A DNA stretch of 64,000 nucleotides from Balanoglossus misakiensis. Lineage: Eukaryota > Hemichordata. Positions 23,761 to 50,891 of the stretch are shown in pieces (the first letter of the stretch is position 1; every line of letters starts with the position of its first letter). Where the stretch lies: positions 5,828,001 to 5,892,000 of the forward strand of contig CM082588.2 of NCBI GenBank assembly GCA_040954595.2, given 5' to 3'. The translations under genes and the position numbers were made by a program. The notes under the pieces were generated by a model, which made no database searches, was not told the origin of the DNA, and saw only the letters and a list, made by a program, of their open reading frames with translations.

Positions 23761-26734
23761 GAGCTAAAAATTCCTGATACAAATTTATAAATATGTACAT
23801 ATAGGGAGTGATGCAGTGGGGCAAAGTGACCCTAACCCTACCTAACCTGTTAACAAATAAACAAATGAGACCATATTTGAAAACAAACAAGCAAACATTC
23901 TCTGTTTATTATTAATCACACACACACACACCACCCACGAGGAGGACAAGCTCCATGTCCTTGGATGAACAAATCAACTGATAAACTGCAACGGACTGAC
24001 CAGCACTAGCTACTCTTATGGCAAGACAATTATAGATTTGGCGACGATCGAGTCAAGATCATCTCCATAGGTCTCTTTCATGACCCCTATATGACTTTAC
24101 ATCCTTGTACTTTGTTAGAATTTTGGAATAAGAAAAGTGTGAATTGATGCTTGAAATAGAATCGCATTTGTAATTCAGTAAATATTTTATTTACTATTGC
24201 AATGCTAGAGTTTTTGCAGTTTTTCATCACAATGATGGATTTGTACCAACAGAAGTGTAGGGATGTAAAGTTATGTTGGGGTCACGAAAATGGCCAATTA
24301 CTTGAAAGGGCTTGTCCTGTGCAACTTTTTTGATGTTGCACTGAATAAATTGATGGATTGTCCGCCATCAATGCATCTGACTGACTGAATCTTATTGGAC
24401 AGTGAAATGAGTGACGTACCATCACTTCCATTGAAGACTGCCCTCATTGGTAGCGTTGCATCATGGACCCCTCGTGGGTAATGGTTGCATCCAGAACGTT
24501 CTAGTTCACAAAAGAAAAGAAAAGAAAAGTAAGTTTCAGGCTGACAGAAATGAATTTTCACAAGATGGATTTGTGAATTTGCGACACATAACACAAGGAA
24601 GTTTTGAAATTTGATGATTCTTGGAAAAGGCGTTTAGCCTTGGCACAAATTTAGACGTACTACGCACTGTAAACGGAGACATTTTCGCGAACGATAAATT
24701 TTCACGAACTTCCGAGAGCCAGAAACAAATGCGAAAATAGTCGCGAAAGAACAATATGCCACTCGGCTGTTCGATTCACACTCGGGCAAACAGACTAGCA
24801 CGCGCACACATTAAAATATAATGGTTGCGGTTTCATGATTTTGCTACACATTGCGCAATTTGTTTGAACATGATGGTTTGTGGCCAAGAAACTGCTACAA
24901 ATGAGAGAAATAAGCGTACAATTGAATGATTTTCGGAGATAACAAATGCAGTTAGTGAACGCGGAAATTAATCGTCGCATAACAGTCGCCTCTTTTGATA
25001 TCGCGAAAATTTCGCGTCAAGAAAAAATTCAGGTTTTCAGCAACTCCATGCTTGCGTGAATGCCCCCCCCCCCCCGAACTCCGTCGAACTTCCAGACATC
25101 ACAATTTTCTGCTCAAAAAAGAAAAAAATAAGCCAAAACTTACCTCAAATACAATGTAGTAACTTCCTCACAGAATGGTGAATTTGAGTGTGGAAAATGG
25201 GAAGGTAAAATGGATTTTTTTCACGGGGAAAGTCGGAGCAAACGTGGACATGAAAAACGTGGCCGCTTCTGAAGGTCTGAATTTGAAAATTATTCATAAT
25301 CCGTTGAGCTGCTATTGATAAACAAATTTTGCCTGGACAGACTGACCATTCACAGACTACTGATAGGAAATAGCATAGGTAATGATTTGCATAAATTATT
25401 ATGCATGAGCCTGCAGTTCAGCTGTGTTCATGCAGGAGACAGCCAATCAGGGATAAGCTTTTATAATTATGGCTCCCGTATTCACTCCAATAATCCAATC
25501 AGGAAAAAGTACACAGCAACTGTCACAAGAAAACAATTTTTTTGTACAGAAGCCAGAAAAATATGATAAATTAGTCGTAAATAAGCACATGTACTAAATA
25601 CAAAAAAATGCAACAGCGCCACCCATATGCCAAACACATTTATACTAGCTTGAACATGTACAGTTATTGGGATATGTGTACATATAGACAAACATACATA
25701 CAGCAATGAACTGATCCCATAAGCTCCCACTTGTATTAATACATTTGCTATCAAAATGGGAGTCATTATATGGAAGGAATATTTCCAAGTAACTTGACAT
25801 CAAAAATGTCACAATATAAATAAATTGATATAACACATTAAGTATCACTAATTTATTACAAAAGTGTAATAAATTCATTTACATTCCATACAAAAGGCAT
25901 ATACACGTAGTCCAAACATAAAAAGTCAATTCATCTTCAGAAAAATAGCACTTGAAATACAAATATAAATTTTTGCCAGCAGTAACATATCTCCAACCTG
26001 TATATCACGGAGGTGGTAATTATGTAAATTTGATTGAGTCTGTTAAAATCAAGTATATGTAATCATGGAAACTGGAGTTCATTTCAAGTTTATTGTGTAA
26101 ATTTAATGCATGTCTGAGTGAAATTCAAGCAGATTCTATTTCTAAACTCCTGTTGTGAATCATTAGAGAAATTCATCATATGTGTGAAAATCTCACGACT
26201 GGAACAGATTTCTTTACGGCATTGGACGTAAAATTCCTGAGATATAAATACAGAGCCATTTGTCCATTGTGATTGTATATACATGAACATTCAAATTCAT
26301 TCAATATATATAAAAGTGTGGTCCAAAATATTTCATTCGTAACAAAAATGAATATTTAGCAGTACATAAATATGGTAGAATTACTGTTACAAAATGGTGG
26401 CATTATATTGCTTATTCGAACATTTCATTAAAAAATTGATTTTTTCAACAAACTCTTACATTTCTATGAGATTAAGTGTCCTTGATGTAAATTGAGAATC
26501 AAAGGTTGACTTTGTTGTCAGTAAATTAGACTAGTTTCACTGATAACTGCTGCTGTGCATATAAACTGTGAAATCTGCCACAGCCATTTCGGTCTGGGAG
26601 TTTAAACTTAGACAAGTCTTAATTCAGGTTCTCAATGACTACAACATGGAATGTACCACATTGCTTGTTATAATACTGGTACATGTAACCATTCTCTTTC
26701 ACTGACAGTTAAACAAGTTAACGTAAAAATCTGA
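23761..26734. other. intergenic spacer / POLQ 3' flank
   Basis: No supported gene. Contents: an (AAAAG)n run near 24511-24529, a stretch 24640-25020 rich in CGCGAA/TTCGCG words (repeat-derived look), a poly-C tract at 25063-25075, and AT-rich POLQ 3' flank. On the minus strand a polyadenylation signal AATAAA reads from 26094 to 26089. An inverted repeat at 25851-25874 (10-bp arms, 4-nt loop) carries AATAAA on both strands and could act as a two-way transcript end between the convergent genes. Confidence 0.45.
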
Positions 26735-41422
<14,688 letters not shown>

Positions 41423-42273
41423 CACAGAAGCTGTGACTCTACCGTTGTCAGAATTCACACTCCATGTCAATCTCACCCAACACCATCACACCAATCTGTA
41501 ACAAATAAAGATGAAAACAATACACACCATGATTTACACAATATCTTGAGTGAAAGGTATATAACCATTCATCCCTAATTTGCATAAAAACATGCATATT
41601 CATATAGGGTTGAAAGGCAAAGCCAAATGTCTAATTTACATATGCCCATACATGGTTATATAGCACGTCTTGAGACATAAGAATCTACTGCAGCGATTAT
41701 AGAGGGCGCTGTTGAGTGTCACCACAGCCAAACTGCTACTGCATCACAAGTTCAAGGCCTTATACTTGTGCAAAGCAATGTGTCTGTCACCGCTTGCAGT
41801 AGTCCTGATGGACATACATTTGTGAAAACTTAGAATCTTGCCGGGTGGTCACGATTTCAGGTTTTCAGCATCAGTACTCCCCGGTTATATTCAAGACCCA
41901 TGGCCATGAATGATGAAGCATTGAGCCTTTGAGGTGCTACTACACGTCAACTGTGCACGTCGCCTACAAAGTCAAATGACATGAATGACGGATATCTCTA
42001 GCTGCAGTACCGTAGCTCTAAAGTATACTAGTGGTCTGTGCCTGGTGACCCTGTTGTTGGTTTTGCCGGCCAACCAAAGACAGACAAAACCTGTCCTTCC
42101 AACTTCAAACCCGGAAGTGGTGAACTGAAGTGGTGTTGCTGTTGGTCTTCGCTTCGCGATCAAGTGGAACTCGGCGGATTTCCCCCTTTTCTTAAATAAC
42201 TATATACATTCACGCATTAATTAAATACCACAAAGGAATCGCTAAACGATCTCCTATAAAGTCAATGTCCTAC

Positions 42274-42353
42274 CTTCGTCAAGTGCAGCGTCCAACGACG
42301 CGTCGCGTGTGCTGGTCGATTTCACTCAGTTTGAAATCGCCGCCATATTTGTT
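42274..42353 (-). promoter_or_regulatory. POLQ untranslated first exon with YY1-like element
   Basis: A consensus donor (GAAG then GTAGGA) lies at 42274/42273 on the minus strand, and exon 2 begins with an acceptor at 41495, so this is the probable first exon. Its start is not defined; the right limit given is arbitrary. It carries AAATATGGCGGCGAT (minus strand, around 42335-42349), a good match to the YY1 site often found at transcription starts. The sequence is CpG-rich (several GACGCG words), as expected for a housekeeping-type TATA-less promoter. Confidence 0.6.
42326..42346 (-). other. minimal upstream ORF in the POLQ 5' leader
   Basis: ATG at 42346-42344 opens a six-codon ORF (MAAISN) closed by TGA at 42328-42326. 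The ATG is part of the YY1-like motif. If transcription starts upstream of it, this uORF precedes the main POLQ start and could reduce translation. If transcription starts within the YY1 motif, as is common, the ATG may be absent from the mRNA or too close to the cap to be used. Confidence 0.4.
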
Positions 42354-42828
42354 TACAATAGCAACGCAATGCACCCTGGGAAAACATATCATTTTTGCAT
42401 CAAACTATATATACAGCCACTGAGCATAATCATAAGTGATTTTCGTGCTATAAATAACAATTTTCAATACATAATTTCTATACTAGAGTACAATTTAATT
42501 ACTTTAGAACAAGACAACTTGACTGCTAAAGAATGTATATGACAGCCCGCCCTCACAAAGATGTTTAAAAATCAACTTTTGTTTTTATTTCATTGCAGTA
42601 TTCGAATCTGCCTCCGGCTTCTTACATGTTGAGGGTGTACATCTTAAATTGGCCATAATTCAATGAATGATAAAGTAAAATCGACGACAAAATGGATAGC
42701 TGGGTAATTACCAGGGGCCGGCTACTTGGCTCTATTCATTACGCAAATTTCGGGGAGTGGATTCTTTATTCAAATTCAATAAAACTCGCGGTTTTCTGCG
42801 TGTAATTGACTGAAGACGTTACTGCAAA

Positions 42829-42832
<4 letters not shown>
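42354..42832. other. intergenic, nothing recognised
   Basis: AT-rich sequence right of the POLQ promoter. No ORF, RNA or repeat of note beyond short homopolymers. Confidence 0.5.
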
Positions 42833-42923
<91 letters not shown>

Positions 42924-42930
42924 CTCTCTC
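42833..42930. repeat. (CT)n microsatellite, interrupted
   Basis: About 98 bp of CT repeats with CCC and TTC interruptions. Its right flank (42931-42952, starting GTGAACCATA) is shared, in inverted orientation, with the GA array at 47183. Confidence 0.97.
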
Positions 42931-42952
42931 GTGAACCATACGTGGTGTAGCA
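42931..42952. mobile_element. microsatellite-flanking element end, copy 1
   Basis: A 22-bp segment immediately right of the CT array, starting GTGAACCATA and ending GTGTAGCA. It is identical apart from one C/T to the reverse complement of 47161-47182. It is probably the end of a repeated element that carries a CT array. Confidence 0.5.
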
Positions 42953-43769
42953 TTGCATGTGCGCCATCAACGTCACACTTTGCAGAAGGTGGGGATGAGA
43001 ACGACAGGATGAAAGTAAAACTCAGGGGATGCATTTTAAAATTTTAATATGATACATTCCGTTGGAGATGTTTATCTCATCGCCATTTTGGTCCGTTTCC
43101 ATGACAGCTTTTGTCGGAATTCTGTAGACTAACGCGGGGCAGACTCCTTATGACCTCGCTGGAAACAGTAGATCGCTGCGACGGTTAAAATCTGAACTGA
43201 GGTCCTCTCTGATAACCCTTTATGATGGAGATAAATATTTAAATTCATTGGTGGCGCTGTTACGAAGTCGACCAGAATCAATGTTGAAACAGACAGAGAC
43301 GTTCCGTAGGCTGTCGGATCAGAACACCGGCGTCAACGAATGATCAAATCCCATGCCAATGACATCTCAAGGCTTAACTTTAAATTCTTTACCCAGGCCA
43401 CCAGTGAATAGTAATAACCAGCCATTATACGGGAGTATTGATTCAGATCGTATCTGGGGCGTGATACAAGCTGTATTGAGAGCAGAACACGGCGTCTTTC
43501 TGAGACTACGGAAATTGAAATATGGGCCTGCCAACGACTAACAGATATCTGCCAGTTGGAATAATCAAACATTTTAGAATAATTTTCAATTTCGCTTTAG
43601 CCAGAAAGATGGGCAGATGACTTGTAGCTACCAATACTAGTAGGTAAAGCGGCCTTTGTTTGGTAAAAGCTTGACAAAAGAATTAATATACATTTTAGTA
43701 TATATGAGAAGTTGTACTCTGTTGAAATATTCTAGGAGCTTATACTGGATGGGAATATTAGTTCACTTA

Positions 43770-43802
43770 GACAGACAGACAGAGAGACAGACAGACAGAC
43801 AG
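43770..43802. repeat. (ACAG)n microsatellite
   Basis: About eight ACAG units with one GAGAG interruption. Confidence 0.85.
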
Positions 43803-43995
43803 GAGGCAAGTTGGGATTCCGTTCTTTGCTTTACAATAGTCGAACAACGCCATTTGCCGCTGGGCTATGGTTCAGCTGAAACAGACAACAAGAGCAGCAA
43901 ACTCCGTGGATTCTGGAAACAAGGCGAAAGGGGGACAGGTGGTAGGCATCGGATATGTTGTATCGTAACTTGATATTTGGTGATGCGCGGGTCTA

Positions 43996-44028
43996 ACGCG
44001 CGCGCGTTTGTGTGCATGCGCGCGTGTG
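43996..44028. repeat. alternating CG/TG tract
   Basis: CGCGCGCGCG followed by TGTGTGCATGCGCGCGTGTG: an almost uninterrupted alternating purine-pyrimidine run able to adopt Z-DNA. Confidence 0.75.
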
Positions 44029-45094
44029 GGTGTACTCACTTGTAAAGTTATGTATAATTCTTTTGAATTCCTCCTACTTCTGAAGTTGTGTTATGATTAA
44101 GTTTTACAAGCTAAATAAGTGACAAATCGGCAGTGTATGAGAAGGGAATTCACATAGAGAAAATGGTACATTGCCATATAATATTCTTGCAAATAGCATG
44201 GTGCTTTTCAACTGCAGTAAACAGGTCAATGATTTCTTAGAAACAGGGTGCTAAACAATTAAATGATAATATTAATCATTGATTTTACTGAAACAAGGAT
44301 CCCGTGTTCTGCCATACACAGGTGTTTTACTGTGACGTCCCGACCTTGCTGGTATTAAAATTAGTCAAGGGAGAACAAAACTTCAATTTTTACATTTTTT
44401 AATTGGACTTTGGAGTTATGTTTTAAATAACCTGCATATTCTCAATTAATTTGTTTGCATTTGCGTTTTAATGTTTCCTGTTATCTTCGCTCATTTCGCA
44501 TTTCTCTACACAGGTATCGCGGTTCTGCTGGGACGCAGGTACAAGACAGCCCAAAATCAAGTTGAAAGCGAAATACTAGTACCAGCGTCTATGATATGCT
44601 GTAGACAATGACGGAAACGATGAATCTATGATCATTCAACCGAGATTTTAGGACAAAATCATAAGAAACGTATATTTATGGCAACAACAGAGATTAAAAA
44701 AACATATGCTTGAAGAGTAGCGAGACACCCAAAGGCTGGGTTGTAAAGTGGGTATATTGTTTCGGTCACCTGTTTGCCCGCCAGGATTGCAGGCAAGTAA
44801 TCGGCCTTAAAACCTGATGTGTACATTTCAATCGATTACAAAGACGATGTTTCAAAATCAGCCGCCGACTCGGTCGTGTCTTGAGTGTTTAAAACGTGTC
44901 AGGTACATGTAGGTTTGAGTTTTCCTTTCCTTGTCGGATGGCGTTATTTGTTGGCCATTTTCAAGCCCCCTCCAAAAAAATGGTCGGTATACGTACTACA
45001 GTGACTACTGAAATGATGGATCCCAAGAAAATAATTCATGTGAGTGTACATCGCCAGTGACGAACTCGGCAATGGACCTGTGGTAGTTTTCTCA

Positions 45095-45096
<2 letters not shown>

Positions 45097-45141
<45 letters not shown>

Positions 45142-45150
45142 GCAACAAAA
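45097..45150. repeat. (AAC)n microsatellite
   Basis: About 17 AAC/CAA units, nearly perfect. Confidence 0.95.
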
Positions 45151-45742
45151 CAGGCCACCAAAAACTATAATAATATAATTTTTTTAGTTGGCTCACTAGT
45201 CAAAGAAAGATCCACGATTCGAAGACAAGAATTCGACTGGCAGAAAACTACAACAACATCATCAGCAACATGTGGGTACATGTATGCAAAGCAACGTGGC
45301 GAGATTTTACACCAGAAAAAATCCTGTAGCAAACTCTATCACGTACCAAAGTCAACACTACAAGTTCTGAGAACTTCTCTCGTTGGAATCAATCAATTGC
45401 GCACGGAGAATATTCCGATGCAGCGTGACACGACATGGTGTATAAGAAGATGAATGAGCGCGATTCTTAAAATCATTATTACAGATAAGAGCCAAGACCT
45501 GCTCGGAATACACGTCGCGATGGACTGAAGTAAATCCATCCTGAACTGATGGGTTTTTGATGCAAATTTGGAGGCATTTTACATTTTATAAACCCTCGGC
45601 ATTCAAATGAATTACGCCTTCCTTACACCAACGCAGAAAGTTCTATTGCCCAAACTACAAACCAGTTAAAATCCATTCCCATGATGCTCTGCAAACCCCG
45701 TCCAAAGAAGCGCGCCCCCGGTGTTGAAAACGACGAGATCTC

Positions 45743-45750
45743 TGACGTCA
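45743..45750. promoter_or_regulatory. consensus cAMP-response element TGACGTCA
   Basis: A perfect palindromic CRE within a patch of unique sequence. No nearby transcription start is recognised, so its role is unknown. Confidence 0.3.
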
Positions 45751-47160
45751 TATGCTATCAAATTTCAGTCTATCACTGGAAACCTTGATGCCGATAGTAT
45801 CTGCGTTGTTAAATATTCTTTTACGGTCTCTCGCGCGCCTATTAGTCTGCAGCGGTAATCTGTAACACCGTACCCTTGACGACGGCTCTCCTGAAACGAT
45901 TAGAAGCGTAAGACCTCTTTAACTCCAACTTTAAAGACTTTTGTCTCAAAATTTACTGTTTACAAATTGCGGATCTCGCGTTGGGGACTGGAAAGCGTTT
46001 TTTGTTAGGAGAGCCTTGATCCACAACGCTGTGGGTTTACCGTTTTGCAATTCAGCTGAGCAGCAATGATAGCGTCCGAATACATCGACTTTGTGCCTTC
46101 TGTGTGAAATTGGCACTATTTTGAGATAATTGAGCAGGTTCGTTATATTCTTTCACCAAGAAATTTGTGTGGGTGCGCAGGTCAAAAAAAAAAACACACA
46201 CACAATTACAGATCTTCGCATGTCTAAAGATTGTGAACTAGCGTCGAGGTTTATATCGCCAAAGTTCCTTAAATGACGCGACACACAGTACACGCGACAT
46301 AAGCGCGCTACTTCTACAACAAAGAGCTAAATGTCTAATACCCCCTTAAAATATACCGTCCTAACAACCCGGAGACGCGAAACGACTGAAAAGGGGCTTA
46401 ATTGACCCAAGGCGTCACGTTAATTGTGGACCGGTGCTTCGGGAGGGATCTTTTTGTCGTAACACGCATACCTTGAGTCGCGGTCGTTTAGAAGATGTCC
46501 CCGAAGTGCAATAAATTTGAATGATTTATGAGGAAAGCAAGAACTTGGAGTTTTTGACGTGCAGACTGTCTTCTGTCGCCGTCTTTAATCACGTGTGCCA
46601 CAAGTGCGGTTTCGCAGGTACTTCTAACTTTGATAAAAAGTTTGGTGTTTAGAGGAAAAGGCAGGGAAAGTTGAAAAAGCAAACGCAGCAACTTCGACCA
46701 ATTATGCAAGTAAAAAAGAGGAAAGTCTGAAAGACAGACAGACAGGGAGACTGTACTGTTTACAAGGAATTTCGATACGATAAAATATCAACTACGATCC
46801 ATACGACATCAGAACCACAAAACTTGCACAAAGTGCATATATGAAATTATTCCAAACATCTCCTTCAAAGCGACAAATATTCTGATTTCCTTTAGACACT
46901 GCCGCTATCGAAAATTGGACTGAGTTGCAGATTACGGCCTGATTGGGTCCGTACGCCCAATTTGTGCTGCAAATGGGGCGATACGTTGACACATTATGGA
47001 AATGACGAATGGCAAATAAATAAACATGGAAGATGAATAATTTATAATTTCATAGACACGTTGAACGGACGTGTTTTTATCCCTAGATAGTCTTATGAAC
47101 AGGGCCACTGTGATTAAAGGGGTTTAGGCCTGAATCTATAACAGTAAAATTAAGGAGACG

Positions 47161-47313
<153 letters not shown>

Positions 47314-47699
47314 GATGAAACCGTGGAAAGGAAATAAAATTGTCTTTTCCAGAAACATACACCCAAAGTAAGTAATTTACTACAATAATAGATCAAGTTT
47401 CTGTTTTGAGAAATATTTGAGAAATATTAAATGTTTGTACATGTAAATGAGCAAAAACTCAAAATAAATGCGGGGTGTTTTTATAATAAATCCGTTGTCA
47501 ATAGAAATAGCGGGGAAAACGGGCTGACATAATGTTACAGCCATCTGAGAGATGATTTCAGATTGACAGGAGTCTGGCAGGTTTCAAAGACAGCAATAAC
47601 CGCCGCAAACGTGCCCCCAACTTTGTTGGAAAATAATATTACCGGTCTATTCAAAAGATTAAATGTTAGATTGGAGTGATTATACTTTTAGTGGGGTTT

Positions 47700-48306
47700 C
47701 TGATAAAAGCATCTTCTTCGCGCGCCGGAGTACGTGACGGAACGCGCACCGGCTGTTCCCGATTTCGCGTCGGTTCGCTCGGCAAAGTGCGTCTTCTCTA
47801 TATTTCGGGGTCACAGCTCGCGAAATGCCCCCGTATTAACTTATATTCTAACAAACATATCCCCGAGCGACCTCGCTTATGAACTTCTGTTGTATCGCGG
47901 TTCACATGAAATCATCACAAAATTGCCATATTGTGCGTATTTTGATGACTCGCCTGCCCGGTGTATCAACTTCAAAGGCTGCGCTCCCGAGCAATTTAAA
48001 CTTTCTGGACGAGCAATATTCCGACGGGGTCGCCAAAGGTCGGCGCGAGGCAATTTTTCTCTGCAGCTTTGTCTCAAAATCTGTCAAAAAACGATTGGCC
48101 CTGTCTATCAGTATCAATTACGAATTCCCAAAGATGTTAATTCCAATTCCCCTCAGTTCGCGTCCTCTCACGTGACCCCTACGACACCCAGACACCGGAA
48201 TCAGCTCAAGCGTGTGCGCGTAATCACTTTTATAACGTTTTTTGCGGGTCTTCTGCCAACAACCGGCAAATTGATAGGAATCTGGTGGATTTTCCATTCG
48301 AATTAG
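47700..48306 (+). other. CpG-rich patch with unexplained 190-codon open frame
   Basis: GCGC/CGCG-rich sequence unlike its AT-rich surroundings. The + strand frame 47734-48306 is open for 190 codons, but overlapping frames on both strands are open as well, and the translation shows no domain, signal peptide or repeat that I recognise. GC-rich composition alone can explain this. It may be a CpG-rich regulatory patch. Confidence 0.25.
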
Positions 48307-48347
48307 AATTAGAGGGGAAATAATTCGATTCTGGTGTTCCAAATGTG

Positions 48348-48482
48348 CGGTTTGTTTTGGTGTTACACCATCGCCGGTAATTATCCAATTATTTGGGGAC
48401 ACGCGAAGCTATTTGTCTTGAGTTCGCTCCGTTATTGTCAATTTCTACACGGACGCGCGCGCACTCCTGGGGACGCGCGGAA
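48348..48482. promoter_or_regulatory. duplicated putative cis-regulatory element, copy A
   Basis: It aligns with 52969-53106 in the same orientation. Over 48371-48460 against 53001-53090 there are no gaps and 68 of 90 positions are identical (counted by eye). The core TAATTATCCAATTAT (48378-48392) is identical in both copies; a second block, TTATTGTCAATTTC, begins 54 bp downstream in both. Paired TAAT/ATTA words suggest homeodomain binding, and ATTGTC resembles a SOX-type site. Both copies also show an open frame with related translations (see findings), so a coding origin is not excluded. Confidence 0.6.
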
Positions 48483-49412
48483 ACTTTTCTCAATCAAAAC
48501 ATGTACAGCGTTGGGAAGTCAAGATGCTCTCTGGAATAATGATAATCGATATACACTGCACTTCACTACCGTCTGTCATTCAGAAATATTGACATAGAAT
48601 ACATCTAACCACAAGAAGAGCACAGCAGATTTTAATAGGTGAAATGATTTGTTTGGCAAATGTTATGTTTTGACGAAGTGGGGACACAAGCATTCAAAAA
48701 ATCTGAAGAAGGGAGCCGATTTTGATGACCGAGGAGATAAACATGCATGTTCTAGTATTTAAAGGGTTGGACTTAAATTGGAAGATGAAATATCGCCCAT
48801 GTCGAGCTGATGTATAGGTTTAAGAATAATCTATAAATAATTTTGCAAAACGCAAAAATAATGATTCCATACGAGCAAATCACAATCTGTCGATGGTAAG
48901 ACCAAGGAAAATAAAGAAATGCTTAAATTAAACCACACACAATAAAACCCACGACGTATTTCACTAATCACAGGAGTTATTGGCCTACGGTTGGCTCGTG
49001 TATGGCCGTGCCACTCATAAAATTCGGTACTAATCCTAAATCGACTGCCACACTTGAAACACATTAAACGTTACGTGTCAAAGGTCAGGTCGCAGGAATT
49101 ACGCAAAAGCGAGTCAAAATTTTAAACGTTGATGTCGAAACATAAAATGCGATCAGAACGAGAAAACAGGGATTGGGTATACACTGGAGACATTTTTATT
49201 GACAGTAGAAAAAATTGGACTTTTCGTTCTAATATCCAAAGTTCATATAAGGTCGCGCAGTGAGTTTTTAGGTGTGAAGTAAAATGCAGATCTCAATATG
49301 TTTTTTGAGCCGATAAATCTCGAACTCAAGTAGAGACAGAAATATTGGAATTGTGCGGATACCATGGGCCGCGTGTAAAATGATTATTTGCACACATACA
49401 CACACACCCACA

Positions 49413-49460
49413 TTCAATCAAAATCAGATGTAGGGTTGGCTCGACTCGATCTTTACATTA
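49413..49460. mobile_element. degenerate fragment of the 18.4-kb MITE family
   Basis: It contains AAAATCAGATGTAGGGT, identical to the arm of the element at 18430-18629, followed by a diverged stretch ending CTTTACATTA (element: CTTTTACTTA). The other arm is not seen, so the copy is truncated. Confidence 0.6.
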
Positions 49461-50862
49461 ATGTGCTGATTCTTGACTGTTCTGTTCTGTTCTGTTCTCG
49501 TATGTCAGATTGCCTCATATCCATCCATCCATCCATCTATCCCATACATGTACAGGCAGGCAAACAGACAGACATTGTAAATTGGTAAATCAACCTACGA
49601 TTGATGGTCTAACTCAATAACATTGCTGGTGATGCATATATTGACTGCGGTGACAAGATGACAATTTGGCATATCAACATGGTGTAGGGAGTAGAACAAG
49701 AAACTGTAGGTGACACACACAACAGAAATACTGAAAATATTATTGAAGTTAAAGCTACTTTGCCTTTAACCTGTAGTGGCTTCATAACGTACAGACTAGG
49801 AAGGGTGCACCTAGTGGAGTGTACAGGAGTAAAAAAGCTCTAAATCACCCTAATGAGTCATAACTAATTGAGAGAACTCCAATGGGTCGTAAAAGGGACA
49901 GTAAACCGCTGACTGGCGAATGAATCCGGGTTTCATGATGATTGAACTGTGCGTCGTAGCCGTTTTGCGGCATCTACACGCGTAGACGCTTACGCCAGCC
50001 TGGCGCCACCAAGCCGATCACCTTCGATTGCCCGCGATTGAAAATAACGAACGTTTAAGTTTACAACCCCCACACTAAGTTTAACCTACGGGGTAAGGGT
50101 GCGCAGTAAAGATTTCCACAGATTGCCACAAATAAGTTTAGTCCTATCTGAAAAGTACGAAAAATAAATCGCATGTGATTTGATTTCTTAAGTATTGGTG
50201 GTATTAAAATGTGCTGGATGCAGTTAGACTTTGCAATGAAACTGAAACGGTCATATAATCACTATGCTCCCCAGAAAGACTGCATATTCGTATAGGCAAT
50301 TCAACAAATCTTATAGGTTACATTTCATGTCAAATTTCGCTTATACTTCCAAGGATGAATAAACAAATCGTTTTGCTGAGAGGGTGTTGACCAACCTGCC
50401 GCAAAAAGTCAATTTCGTTTTCACAATTGGCTCCTCGATTGGCAGTTATTTCGGAAAGTTTCAAAAAGTTAGTGAAATCGCGATAATGCGACTTTTTAAT
50501 TCATAAACTTGTTCTCTATCAATTCGGAGCTTAAAAGCCAACAGCATAGAGTGTACTCGAGCAAGCTACTATAGCAGTAGTCAGGCACTGCATGTGATTT
50601 GTGTAGTGCTTAGGGCATTAATTGGAACCAGGCACCATCTACTAACGTTCCATCATCTCATGACAAAGTCATAAAGAAAACATCTTTATTACCTGTGCGG
50701 TTAAATTTGGTACTCAGTCGCCATGGCGACAGGCAATCACGACTGCGTTCCTCAGTTGCTGCGCGTAATTGGTATAACATAAATCACGGCAATTATGCAA
50801 AGTTTGTTTCCTTTCTTTCAGATGAAACTTAATTAAACGGAGATCGGGAGGAGAAATTGATT

Positions 50863-50891
50863 TGGCGTTTGTATTGGGGACACAAACGCCA
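50863..50891. repeat. small hairpin, 10-bp perfect arms
   Basis: TGGCGTTTGT (50863-50872) and ACAAACGCCA (50882-50891) with a 9-nt loop. Too short to assign a function. Confidence 0.5.

Larger units (their letters stand above)
42953..47160. other. gene-poor interval
   Basis: No gene supported. Contents: an ACAG tetranucleotide run (43770-43802), an alternating CG/TG purine-pyrimidine tract (43996-44028, Z-DNA-prone), an AAC trinucleotide array (45097-45150), and a consensus CRE TGACGTCA (45743-45750). An exon-like block begins after TCTCTACACAG at 44515, but no partner exon could be shown. Confidence 0.5.

Noticed and set aside
42776-43047. Arg-Glu and Ser-Leu repeat open frames
   Set aside because: Translations of the CT/GA microsatellite. 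The same applies to 47150-47396.
44500-44640. Exon-like block after TCTCTACACAG with about 33 open codons
   Set aside because: No partner exon with matching phase and no recognisable product; splice-like words are frequent by chance.
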